Source: Euglena gracilis
Taxonomy: Eukaryota; Euglenida; Euglenophyceae; Euglenales
Assembly (NCBI GenBank): GCA_039621445.1
Contig: CP154954.1
Location: 248,001-312,000 of the forward strand
Reading direction: 5' to 3'
Length of the DNA stretch: 64,000 nucleotides
The translations under genes and the position numbers were made by a program. Below, piece after piece: positions 49,653 through 60,322 of this stretch (position 1 is its first letter; each line of letters starts with the position of its first letter). The notes below the pieces were generated by a model. The model searched no databases. It had not been told where the DNA came from and saw nothing but the letters and a program-made list of their open reading frames with translations.

Positions 49653-50563
49653 ACTATTTTCGATTTCAAAGAAAAATATCAATATATTAAATTTTTTATG
49701 TATTAAATAACTTGATACATAATTATTAGTAGTCACTACGTTTTTTATACGTAATATTATTTCCTTAACACATGGTTTTTTATATAAAAATAGGTCAATT
49801 TTTTTATTATTTTTTTAAAAAAAAAAAAATGCTTTGTAGACTATGTGGTAACTACATTTCAGTATCGTAATTAGTACGACAGCTCGAATTTGGGTTTTGC
49901 AATTTTTTTTTTCATTTTTTTTTTTTTTTTTGCAAATAGGGGGGGGTTGTTCTAAAATTCGGTGATTTTATTTATGGGAGATTTTTATGCATTCAATAGT
50001 GCCGGGTAAAAATTGGCATGTTTTTATTAAGACAGGATTCGGTAGTTTTGAGGATTTTAACTTATTATTCATCAAAAAAAGCAATTTCTTACATTTTATT
50101 TATGATTTTTAGGATGTATTTATTCAGAAAATTTATTTTTTTCTTTAAGCAAAACTGTGTTATTTTTTTTGCTTATATATTTTTCCTTGATTCCAGAGTT
50201 CTTGCAATTTACTTCGGGATTTTTTAAAATTTAACCTACAACGAAATTGTAGTTAAGATATATTTTAATGATCTATTTTTTTATATTTTTTAAAAATTTT
50301 TTATTTTTTATTATTTTTTTTTTCAATTAAGATTTTTATATTTTTCACACTCATTTTTTTTTAAAAAAATTATTATTATAGAAAAAAAATCCTTAATTGG
50401 TAACGTTGTGATTATGTTACTTCATCGTAGTGGGTCGCAAGTTCGAATTGAAGGTTTGCAAATTTTTTTTTTCATTTTTTTTTTTTTTTTGCATAATGGA
50501 GATATGGAAGTTTGAGGTTTTCAAAAAATGATTTATTTTTTTATTTATGGGAGATTTTATTAT
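49653..50563. repeat. Direct repeat unit B (about 0.9 kb)
   Basis: Second copy of 48387-49297, offset by about 1.27 kb, differing mainly in homopolymer lengths. It includes the truncated leader copy (49974-50227), the second tRNA-like segment (50391-50456) and the leader of the ORF at 50547. Confidence 0.9.
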
Positions 50564-51602
50564 GTATTCAATGGTTCCAGGAAAAAACTGGCATGTTTTT
50601 ATTAAAACAGGGTTCGGTAGTTTTGAGGATTTTAACTTATTATTCATCAAAAAGTGGAAAGAGTTAATTAATTATAACTCTATTTCTTTTATTATTTATG
50701 GTTTTGATTTGTCTGAAAATAATTTAAACAACTTTTGTGAAGTGACTATAGAGGTCTATATAGAATTTAATAAAAATTACCGAAGGCATGGTCTTAAAAA
50801 ATTATTTTCTTTTGAAAAAAATTCTGTTATTGTAGAAAAGGGATCGAGTAGTAAAACTTCACTTGATAATTTTTTTTCTAAAACAGGGAATAAAAACATT
50901 GAAGTTTGTTGGTCAGGTGTTCCAAGGTTTGAAAATGGTTTAAAAAATTCTTTAAGTTTTGATTTTGTTATTAAAAATAATTTATTAAGTCGTGCGCGAA
51001 AAGATCATTGTTTTCCTTCGTTTTTTTCTAAATTGATTTCCAATTCCTCAGAAAATTATTTAAAAGTGAAAGAAAAAATAACAGAAGAGAAAAAGGAATT
51101 AGAAATAAATGATTCTAATAATTTTTTACACGATCATTTTAATGTTTTGAAAGCTAATGATCAATTTTTAAACATCATTGAAAAATATATAATAGAGTAC
51201 AAAAATTTGTTTTTTTTAACGAGTAAAAACGATGCAATAAAACTTCGTTCTATGTTGTTGAAGTATATATCTGAAGTCGCAGTATTAGAAAATAGTATCT
51301 CAAATTCTAATATTTCTAATATTTTTTTATTTAAGCAAGCTTCTAAGTTTTATAAACATAATTCTTTAAAAAACGATAATTATAAAAACTGGGATTTTAA
51401 CTGGATTTTTGTGGAAATGCTTCTTATTTTTTTTCTAGAAAAAGCAAAAAATAAAAAAATTGATAAATTTGAATTATATACTTTAGTGAACAAAGAAATT
51501 TATGGTGAAGAACAGTTAGATATAATGGTTAAAAACTTTAGAAAAAGAGCTTGTGAAAATGTCGATTTACGGCAGATTCGGTCTTCATTGCCTTGTTTTT
51601 GA
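50547..51602 (+). CDS. Unknown 351-aa ORF
   Basis: Uninterrupted ORF, AT-rich codon use like the rest of the plastid genome, predicted soluble, rich in Lys, Asn, Phe. It starts MGDFIMYSMVPGKNWHVF from the repeated leader. Middle segment with EEKKELEINDSNNF; C-terminal LRQIRSSLPCF. No transmembrane helix or catalytic motif is evident. It is followed 19 bp later by a small ORF. It may be a fast-evolving euglenid-specific gene; no family is recognised. Confidence 0.6.
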   Translation: MGDFIMYSMVPGKNWHVFIKTGFGSFEDFNLLFIKKWKELINYNSISFIIYGFDLSENNLNNFCEVTIEVYIEFNKNYRRHGLKKLFSFEKNSVIVEKGSSSKTSLDNFFSKTGNKNIEVCWSGVPRFENGLKNSLSFDFVIKNNLLSRARKDHCFPSFFSKLISNSSENYLKVKEKITEEKKELEINDSNNFLHDHFNVLKANDQFLNIIEKYIIEYKNLFFLTSKNDAIKLRSMLLKYISEVAVLENSISNSNISNIFLFKQASKFYKHNSLKNDNYKNWDFNWIFVEMLLIFFLEKAKNKKIDKFELYTLVNKEIYGEEQLDIMVKNFRKRACENVDLRQIRSSLPCF

Positions 51603-51621
51603 TTTTTATAGGGAGAAAAGT

Positions 51622-51750
51622 ATGACAAAAAAAGAAGAAAAAAATTTAAATAATACAAAAATCAATTTAACAGTAAAAAAAATTTATAAAAAATATTGTT
51701 CTTATAAAGCACAATATGATGAAAAAAACCTGGACCAAAAATTTAGTTGA
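51622..51750 (+). CDS. Small basic ORF (42 aa)
   Basis: Starts MTKKEEKNLNN; Lys/Asn-rich, no hydrophobic helix. It is preceded by tatagggagaaaagt, a purine-rich Shine-Dalgarno-like element at good spacing; the same tatagggag occurs at about 52010. Could be co-transcribed with the 351-aa ORF. It is unrecognised and may be spurious. Confidence 0.4.
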   Translation: MTKKEEKNLNNTKINLTVKKIYKKYCSYKAQYDEKNLDQKFS

Positions 51751-52075
51751 AAGCTTTTTTTTTTATCATTGAAAATGGGCATATTTTAAACGTAGTAGAA
51801 GTAGTATTTTTCTTAAAGCGTGTCAAAAAAATCGATTAATTAAAATATAGTGTCATGGAAAATGTGATTATTCTATCACTTATTTAAATATGCTTTTTTA
51901 TCAATGTCAATTTGTAGAATAATTGGCGTTTTTTTTGATGGAGTATAGTGAGTTTGCCTACTTTTTACCTTATTAAATTAATAAATTTAAAATTGACTTA
52001 TTAAAAACTTATAGGGAGTAAATATTAAGGAAGTACCTTATCAGGATTTTGATAAGTATTCTCACTATTGAGGTT

Positions 52076-52900
52076 AAATATGGATTAGTTGATTATGCGT
52101 TAGTACGAGAATTTCATAGAACAGGTGGACCCTCATGTGCATTCGTATTTTATTAAAGAAGTCGATACTAAATTGGCAAATTTTTTCGATATATCTATTG
52201 ATTCTAAAATTTATAGGCCAGAGTTAACAATGAGAAAGATTTGCTCGACTATTTAATAAAACAAATATTTAACTTTGTGGATGCTTCAGAAAATTTCATG
52301 GCTTCGGAATCAATTCTTAAAAAATATGGTAAATATTTTCAATATCTTCCTTTGGAAGAAAGGATGATTGAATTAGTGAAAAAAGGGGACATAGAAAATG
52401 CTATGTTACTGTTTGAAAAAGAAAAACCTTCAGAATTTGTATATAAGGGCGACGCTATTGAACGTCAATTAAGAAACATATATTTAAGTACGAGATTAGG
52501 TGTGAAATAAAAAATTAATTTTAATGAATACATAATACCCAAAGACTTAAGGTGGATGTTGGATATTTATGAATCCCATCTAAATATGGGTAAAAATAAG
52601 GTATTTTTAATTTTAGGCAGTGAACATAGATATTTAATCGATTTTTTCGAATCTTATTTGCAATTTAAAGGCTTTTATCCTTTAGTAGTTAAGAAATCCA
52701 AGGATTTACTGAAATTAAACAATACTTATCATTATGATGCGATAATTTTTGTCAACTCAAATATCCTTGAATATCAAAATGTAAATGAGATAAAAAACAT
52801 GTTCAACTCTTTAGAAACGACGTTAACTGCTTATTATGGAATATCTTTGATAAAGGTAGGGTCGTGGATTAAAGCCTTTCGTTCAACTTGCATGTGTTAA
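52076..52900 (+). pseudogene. Interrupted unknown gene upstream of rRNA
   Basis: Coding-like frame with a one-base shift near 52230 (segment NFIEQVDPHVHSYFIKEVD, then LLDYLIKQIFNFVD). The frame then continues through YLPLEERMIELVKKGDIENA to an in-frame TAA at 52508-52510. The same frame resumes at once (KINFNEYIIPKDLRWMLD) and runs to 52900 (KVFLILGSEHRYLIDFFESYL). The last codons are the leader pseudo-tRNA, so the natural C-terminus is lost. No family is recognised. Confidence 0.5.
52835..52890 (+). pseudogene. Pseudo-trnI in rRNA leader, copy 1
   Basis: Contains the anticodon-arm sequence tatctttgataaaggtagg of trnI(GAU) followed by gtcgtggatt, a degenerate T-arm. A pseudo-tRNA cluster in the 16S leader is described for Euglena plastids. 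Confidence 0.65.
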
Positions 52901-52933
52901 GCATAGCTAAATATTGCTTTTCGTTAAAATTGT

Positions 52934-52988
52934 AAGGCGTAGGTCTCCAAAACCTGATGTAGTAGGTTCGAATCCTACAAAGCGCGCT
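52934..52988 (+). pseudogene. trnW 3-prime part in rRNA leader, copy 1
   Basis: Anticodon arm gtctccaaaacc (CCA), T-arm gtaggttcgaatcctac and 3-prime acceptor aaagcgcgc are intact. The matching 5-prime acceptor and D-arm are absent upstream, so this is a truncated tRNA-Trp. Confidence 0.75.
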
Positions 52989-53070
52989 TTTAGTGTACAC
53001 ATTATAGTAAATGTGCCCCTTGCTTGGTCACCAAGAGGGTGAAAGGATTTGACCAACTTTGATGTTTTGG

Positions 53071-53813
53071 AAATGACGAGTTTGATCCTTGCTCAGGGTG
53101 AACGCTGGCGGTATGCTTAACACATGCAAGTTGAACGAAATTACTAGCAATAGTAATTTAGTGGCGGACGGGTGAGTAATATGTAAGAATCTGCGCTTGG
53201 GTGAGGAATAACAGATGGAAACGTTTGCTAATGCCTCATAATTTACTAGATCTATGTGAGTAGCTAGTTAAAGAGAATTTCGCCTAGGCATGAGCTTGCA
53301 TCTGATTAGCTTGTTGGTGAGGTAAAGGCTTACCAAGGCGACGATCAGTAGCTGATTTGAGAGGATGATCAGCCACACTGGGATTGAGAACGGAACAGAC
53401 TTTTACGGAAGGCAGCAGTGAGGAATTTTCCGCAATGGGCGCAAGCCTGACGGAGCAATACCGCGTGAAGGAAGAAGGCCTTTGGGTTGTAAACTTCTTT
53501 TCTCAAAGAAGAAGAAATGACGGTATTTGAGGAATAAGCATCGGCTAATTCCGTGCCAGCAGCCGCGCGGTAATACGGGAGATGCGAGCGTTATCCGGAA
53601 TTATTGGGCGTAAAGAGTTTGTAGGCGGTCAAGTGTGTTTAATGTTAAAAGTCAAAGCTTAACTTTGGAAGGGCATTAAAAACTGCTAGACTTGAGTATG
53701 GTAGGGGTGAAGGGAATTTCCAGTGTAGCGGTGAAATGCGTAGAGATTGGAAAGAACACCAATGGCGAAGGCACTTTTCTAGGCCAATACTGACGCTGAG
53801 AAACGAAAGCTGA

Positions 53814-53845
<32 letters not shown>

Positions 53846-53938
53846 TTGGCCGTAAACTATGGATACTAAGTGGTGCTGAAAGTGCACTGCTGTAGTTAAC
53901 ACGTTAAGTATCCCGCCTGGGGAGTACGCTTGCACAAG

Positions 53939-54019
<81 letters not shown>

Positions 54020-54087
54020 AGGATTTGACAGGATCTAGGAGGAAGTTTGAAAGAACGCAGTACCTTCGGGTATCTAGACACAGGTGG

Positions 54088-54139
<52 letters not shown>

Positions 54140-54399
54140 CCTTTTTTTTAATTAACGCTTGTCATTTAGAAATACTGCTGGTTATTACCAGAGGAAGGTG
54201 AGGACGACGTCAAGTCATCATGCCCCTTATATCCTGGGCTACACACGTGCTACAATGGTTAAGACAATAAGTTGCAATTTTGTGAAAATGAGCTAATCTT
54301 AAAACTTAGCCTAAGTTCGGATTGTAGGCTGAAACTCGCCTACATGAAGCCGGAATCGCTAGTAATCGCCGGTCAGCTATACGGCGGTGAATACGTTCT

Positions 54400-54436
<37 letters not shown>

Positions 54437-54557
54437 TGGCTGTGCCCGAAGTTATTATCTTGCCTGAAAAGAGGGAAATACCTAAGGCCTGGCTGGTGAC
54501 TGGGGTGAAGTCGTAACAAGGTAGCCGTACTGGAAGGTGTGGCTGGAACAACTCCCT
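53071..54557 (+). rRNA. rrs: 16S rRNA, copy 1
   Basis: Small-subunit rRNA from gacgagtttgatcc to ggctggaacaactccc. Standard landmarks are present (ggattagataccctggtag, gaattgacgggggcccgca, tgtacacaccgcccgtcac). Two changes hit universally conserved sites relative to copy 2: an extra CG in the 530 loop (cagccgcgcggtaat, about 53570) and loss of gagcgcaac in the 1100 region (about 54139). The 3-prime end has actccc rather than the usual anti-Shine-Dalgarno cctcc, as known for Euglena. Confidence 0.95.
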
Positions 54558-54642
54558 TTAGTTTTTTAACTAAAAAAATGTATAGATTGAAAACAATGAA
54601 AAATAAAAAAAATAAGTAGGGAAACCTCTTATTTTTCCAAGA

Positions 54643-54716
54643 GGGCTATTAGCTCAGTTGGTTAGAGCATACCCTTGATAAGGGTAAGGTCGCTAGTTCA
54701 AGTCTAGCATGGCCCT
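54643..54716 (+). tRNA. trnI-GAU: tRNA-Ile (GAU), copy 1
   Basis: In the 16S-23S spacer. Acceptor gggctat/atggccc, D-arm agctcagttggttagagc, anticodon arm acccttgataagggt, T-arm gctagttcaagtctagc. No intron. Confidence 0.96.
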
Positions 54717-54725
54717 CTTGGTTTT

Positions 54726-54798
54726 GGGGGTATAGCTCAGTTGGTAGAGCGCTGCCTTTGCAAGGCAGATGTCAGCGGTTCGAGTCCGCTTATCTCCA
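54726..54798 (+). tRNA. trnA-UGC: tRNA-Ala (UGC), copy 1
   Basis: Nine bases after trnI. Acceptor gggggta/tatctcc, D-arm agctcagttggtagagc, anticodon arm ctgcctttgcaaggcag, T-arm gcggttcgagtccgc. No intron. Confidence 0.96.
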
Positions 54799-55999
54799 AA
54801 AAGGTTTTGATGTAGGTTCAAATGAACAAGGGCTTATGCGGGATTGCTTGGCATTTAGAGTCGAAGAAGGGCGTAGAAATTAACGATATGCTTTAGGGAG
54901 CTAAAGACGAGCTTTAATCTAAAGATTCCCGAATGGGGCAACCTATTACTTTAACATTACAATGAAATGGTATACAAATAATGTAGAGAACTTGGTGAAC
55001 TGAAACATCTTAGTAGCCGAAGGAAAAGAAAGCAAAAGCGATTTTCTTATTAGTGGCGAGCTAACGGAAATCAGCCTAAACCTTTATGGGTGTTGTGGGT
55101 ATATTATAATTACTGAAAAAGATAGAGAATTTGTTGAAAACAAAATCAAAGAGGGTTTTAAATCCCGTATTTGTTTTTAAAAAGTAATTTTTGATTTTCC
55201 CGAGTAGCATAGAGCACGTGGAATTCTGTGTGAATCAGCGAGGACCATCTCGTAAGGCTAAATACTCCTAAATGACCGATAGTGTACGAGTACCGTGAGG
55301 GAAAGCTGAAATAGAACACTGAGAAGTGAGTGAAATAGAATATGAAAGCATAAGTTTACAAGCAGTAGGAGATCTATTTAAAGATTGACTGTGTGCCTGT
55401 TGAAGAATGAGCCGGCGACTTATAGGTGATGGCAAGGTTAAGGTTTTTCCGGAGCCATAGTGAAATCGAGCTTAAATAAAGCGAAAAACTTTCTTCTTGA
55501 AAGTTTATGTCATTGCTTATAGACCCGAACCCAGGTGATCTAATCATGGTCAGGTTGAAGTTTTGGTAAAACAGAATGGAGGACCGAACCCACCAATGTT
55601 GAAAAATTGGGGGATGAACTGTGATTAGGGGAGAAATTCCAATCGAACTTGGAGCTAGCTGGATCTCTTCGAAATGCGTTGAGGCGCAGCGTTTAATTAT
55701 GGTAAACATTAGGGGTAAAGCACTGTTTCGATGCGGGCTATGAAAATGGTACCAAGTTGTGGCAAACTCTGAATACTAAGTTATATTTCAATTAATCAGT
55801 GAGACAGTGGGGGATAAGCTTCATTGTCAAGAGGGAAACAGCCCAGATCACTACTTAAGGCCCCTAAATAATTACTAAGTGGTAAAGGATGTACTATTAC
55901 ATAGACAACCAGGAGGTTGGCTTAGAAGCAGCCATTCCTTTAAAAAGTGCGTAATAGCTTACTTGGCAAGTGAGAGTGCGGCGAAAATGAACGGGACTA

Positions 56000-58215
56000 C
56001 GTAATTTGCCAGAATGTGAGAAATCGGTAGGAAGAAGGGTGTGGGAAGAGAAAAATAGTGAAAAAGCGGAAGTGAAAAGGAGGAAGTGAAAATGGCATTG
56101 TGAAAATTCTATTAAAAAAGTTTGAAAGATCCTATGATCGGGTCCTCTAAAAAAAAAGAAGGTTTCCTACAGGTTAATCGTCCTCGAATGGTAGGATGAC
56201 GAAAAAGGTTGTTTGTAACAGTGGAGAATTGATGGAAGGGTTAAATAGTAAAAAAAATGTAGGCAAGTAAGGAGAAAAAAGGCTGATCGGCAAACGTGAT
56301 GGTTTGTAGGTTTAAGGAACATAAAGGGGTAAGAATATATAAAGAAGCTGGTCTAAACTGAACAGGAGCAAGGTATAGTATAGGAAGGGGCCCGGAACTG
56401 GCGGCGAAAGACTGTCGTTTCAAGACTTGAGGGAGGTCGAAATGGAGTAGGGGTAGAAGCTCTGAGGTGGCGAGAAAAGAACTAAGGAGAAGCAAAGAAT
56501 GGGGAGTGAAGAGTTCTAATGAGGGTGGCAGTGAAAGGTGGATGGGTACCCAGAGAATTAGGTTGAAGTGAGAAAATTGTTAGGGGGCCGGGGGTATGTA
56601 TGGGAGGGAGACTCGGGTAAGGAAAAGGCTTAACGAGACACTGTCTTGAAGAAGCAGATAGAATTGAAGCTGTGATTGCGGCTGAAGAAATATGCGTCTT
56701 AAGGGAACGAAAGACATCCTGTGGTAAGATCGAGATAAAGGTTTAACGATGGGAGCGTCCTTAAAAGAAAGGGGGATGGAAATGGAAATCTGTGAAGATG
56801 CGGTTCTACTTAGGGGACAAATAGTAAAAGAAGGTGAGGAAAAGGCGTGAGGCTTACGTGTACAGCGTTGTGGAGGAGGAGCTTTATCTATGAAAAAGGG
56901 AAAAAGCTAAACGCATCTGGTGTGGGGTGCGTAGAAACACTTAAAGATATCTAAGAAGGATAACACACAGGGGCGTGAGAGTTAACTGGCGGGAGGTTGG
57001 GGTAAAAAGTAGATGGAAGCTCTGCGTACGGTTCTCAGGAACCGGTTAAATAGGGTGATGTAGTGAGCAAAGAAGTAGGGAAACGATGTACAGTCAACAG
57101 ACTATTAGGTGTTGAGAGTTATGAAAGGCTAATGGACTTAGAGGGACTAAGAGCGTTTTATCACAGGGGAGAAGCGGGATGGGAGAGTTGGCATATACGC
57201 ATGAAACGTTCGGAACTCACAATTAAGCAAGTAGGGTGGCTCAAAGGTCACGGTTGGCGGTAACGAGGGGAATTGCTTGATAGAGTGAAGGTAAACGGGG
57301 CGAAGGAAAAAGCTATACTCCGTACTTCAGGGAGGGAATGCGTATAGGTGCTCTGTAAGATGGGAGCAAGTTAAACATAAAGGGGAGTCACCCAAGTGTA
57401 CGCTGGGAGACGATGTGCTGGTATCGGGGAGAGGGGTGAAGCAAATTAGTGAGTTGTGAAAGTATAGAAAAGGTGAACGTAAGATGAGTAGGAGCTAAAC
57501 GAGAAAAAAGAGAAGTTTGAAGGTATTGGAGTACATGAGTGAGAAATTTAGCCGAAGTCGATCTGAAAAAAAGAGGAAAGACTTATAGAATTAACAAGTT
57601 TTTATTATAGGGTCTTAAGGAATAAAAGATCGAAAACAGAGTTCAAAAACTTAACCCTAGGATTTGTTGAACAAAGCTGTCTGAATAGGAGGTAAAGCAA
57701 GAGAAAGAATTAATTTCACCGAGTGATCTTTATTTAAACAAATCGATTTGAGACATGAGCGAAATGACTCAAGCCGTACAATAGTGTTTTTGCATGGATA
57801 AATGAAATGGAGTGTGGTAAAGGAAAAAAGAGTTAAGTGATAGACGAAAGTGGTGGGACGATGAGTTGCGGGATAAAATTGCAAAAAAGGAAGCAAGAAA
57901 TGAAAGTGCTGACAGGGTAAGACGAAAAAACGAGTAATATAAAGGAACCTCGAATTTGGAGATACTGAAGGACAAAGTATAGGTATGAAAGCATGTGATA
58001 AGTATGAGGCGGGCGGAATCTCACTGATAGAGTTATGTAAATAGACAGCCATGAGACATGGGAAAAGTCATTGTCAAAGAGGTGGGGCTTAGGTAAAGGA
58101 GTGGTAAAGGATGATGCGACGGAAACCGGGAGGGGGAGACAATGCATGTCTTTATATTATGCGAAATCCCGTGTAAATTTGGTGGAAAAGGATGTAAAGA
58201 GTGGGCCTAAATGAA
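56000..58215. other. Noisy partial repeat of 23S inside 23S
   Basis: Begins after aacgggactacgtaatttgcc (about 55988) and ends where the same motif recurs at 58216. Inside, garbled versions of later 23S segments appear in order: near 56285 a form of 58508, near 56630-56660 a form of 59020-59045, near 56805 a form of 59075, with A/G-rich filler between. Short ORFs are not genes. Confidence 0.75.
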
Positions 58216-58960
58216 CGGGACTAAGTAATTTGCCGAAGGTGTGAGAGAAATCGGTAGAAGAGCGTTGTGTGGTGAAGGGGAGGAATAGTGAAAATAGTTC
58301 TGGATTAAACAGAAGTGAGAATGTCGGCTTAAGTAACGAAAACATTGGTGAAAATCCTATGCTCCGAAAACCTAAGGTTTCCTTAGCCAGGTTCGTCCTC
58401 TAAGGGTTAGTCAGGTCCTAAAATAAGGTTTAACAACGTAAATTGATGGATGACAGGTTAATATTCCTGTACCGAATGCTCACTTGTAAGGAGTGACGAA
58501 AAAGGCTAGATCGGCCACGTGATGGTTTGTGGTTTAAGGGTTCAAGAGGTATCAAATATTAAAAAAAATATTTTGTCTTAAGGCCTGAATAGTATAAATA
58601 CTACGGTATTGAAAGTGATTGATGTCATGTTTCCAAGAAAAACTTTTGTTTATGTATAGTGAGCTCGCCTGTACCGTAAACTGACACAGGTAGGTTAGTA
58701 GAATATACTAAGGAGCGCGAGATAACTCTTTCTAAGGAACTCGGCAAAATGACTTCGTAACTTCGGAAGAAGAAGTACCTCTAATGAGGTGGCAGAAAAG
58801 AGGTCCAAGCGACTGCTTACCAAAAGCACAGGTCTCCGCGAAGTTGAAAAACCATGTATGGGGGCCGAGGCCTGCTCAGTGCAGGAAGGTTAAAGAAATT
58901 GGTTAGCGTAAGCAAAGCTAGTGACTGAAGCCCCTGTGAACAGCGGCAATAACTATAATT

Positions 58961-59013
<53 letters not shown>

Positions 59014-59429
59014 TTAACGATTTGGACACTGTCTCAGAAAGAGACTCGGTGAAATAGAATTGACTGTGAAGATGCGGTCTACTTGCACTTGGACAGAAAG
59101 ACCCTATGAAGCTTTACTGTATCCTGAAATTGGTTTCGGGCTTTTTTTGCGCAGAATAGGTGGGAGGCTATGATCTTGTCTTTTGGGATACGGGGAGCCG
59201 AAAAATGAGATACCACTCTGAGAAAGCTAGAAATCTAATCTTAATCTTATGTACAATCATGATAATTGACAGTTTCAGGCGGGCAGTTTTACTGGGGCGG
59301 TAGCCTCCTAAAAAGTAACGGAGGCGTACAAAGGTTTTCTCAGGCTAGACGGAAATTAGTTGTGGAGTGTAAAGGCATAAGAAAGCTTGACTGTGAGACT
59401 TATAAGTCAAACAGAGACTAAAGTCGGAA

Positions 59430-59610
59430 GAAAATAAAACAGAGGAAAAATGTTGGAAGAAAGGCGACAACAAGAAGTAGAGTTTTTTAAGGGGGGGTTG
59501 GGGTTGGTTGGTTTTGTGTGTGGGTGTGGGTGTGGTGGTGGGGTTGGTGTTGTGGTGTGGAGGTGTGTGGGTGTGTGTGGGGGTTGTAAAATGGGAAAAG
59601 GAGGTGGTGA
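59430..59610. other. G/T-rich insertion in 23S domain V
   Basis: Between agagactaaagtcgg and gatcttagtgaccgcgacgg, which should be almost adjacent in 23S, lie about 180 bases with runs of gggggggttggggttgg and gtgggtgtgggtgtgg. No such element occurs in plastid 23S genes I know. The 80 bases around 59730-59800 are also divergent. Confidence 0.7.
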
Positions 59611-59682
59611 AGATCTTAGTGACCGCGACGGTGCTGGATGGAAAGGCCGTCGTCACAGATAAGTGTACCTAGGAACATCTGA

Positions 59683-59731
<49 letters not shown>

Positions 59732-60211
59732 GGGGGTGAGGGCATCGCAACCGTGGCGGGTATGTGACGTGTGTCCGATGGGTTTTGGGGTGTTCTTGTT
59801 CGCCCTGTCTTAAGCTGGTACGTGAGCTGGGTTCAGAACGTCGAGAGACAGTTCGGTCCATATCCGGTGTGAGCGTTAGAGTATTGAAAGGCGCTTTCCT
59901 TAGTACGAGAGGACCGGGAAGGACGCACCACTGATGTACCAGTTTTTGTGCCAACAGAATACGCTGGGTAGTCAAGTGCGGAGTGGATAACTGCTGAAAG
60001 CATATAAGTAGGAAGCCCACCTTAAGATAAGTACTCTTCATAGGTCACGGTAAGACGAACCGTTTGATAGGTATTAGGTGTACAATTGGTAACAATTTTA
60101 GCCGAGATATACTAACCGACCGAAAATTTTTTCCTATATGAAAACAAAACATTTATTTTTACTTGTCACTTTTTTAAGATTTAAAAGTTTCTTGAATGAA
60201 CTTTTATTTTA

Positions 60212-60322
60212 GGGTGCTCTTGTCTTTATGGATCCACTTAAAACATTTCGAACTTGCAAGTTAAACATAAAGGGTAAATAGATACTTGAAAGGTTACTTT
60301 CCGGGAAAAGATTTTAGTGCCC
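60212..60322 (+). rRNA. rrf: 5S rRNA
   Basis: About 111-nt 5S rRNA with closing helix gggtgctctt / agtgccc, loop A gatccactt, loop C ttcgaacttgcaagttaaac. It lies about 85 bp after the 23S end. Confidence 0.88.

Larger units (their letters stand above)
54820..60128 (+). rRNA. rrl: 23S rRNA, copy 1, with anomalous insertions
   Basis: Large-subunit rRNA. Normal sequence runs to about 55990 and resumes at about 58216. It includes cggcggccgt-type landmarks such as gaacagcggcaataact, gtcctaaggtagcgaaatt and gacagaaagaccctatgaag, and the sarcin-ricin loop cttagtacgagaggaccgg at 59897-59915. Two stretches do not belong: about 56000-58215 and about 59430-59610. Without them the length would be about 2.9 kb, usual for a plastid 23S including a fused 4.5S region. 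The ends are estimated. Confidence 0.88.

Noticed and set aside
53896-54551. ORFs within 16S rRNA (both strands, both copies)
   Set aside because: They overlap unambiguous rRNA landmarks.
56241-58345. Minus-strand ORFs inside 23S copy 1
   Set aside because: Located in the anomalous rRNA insertion; pyrimidine-rich antisense of A/G-rich filler.
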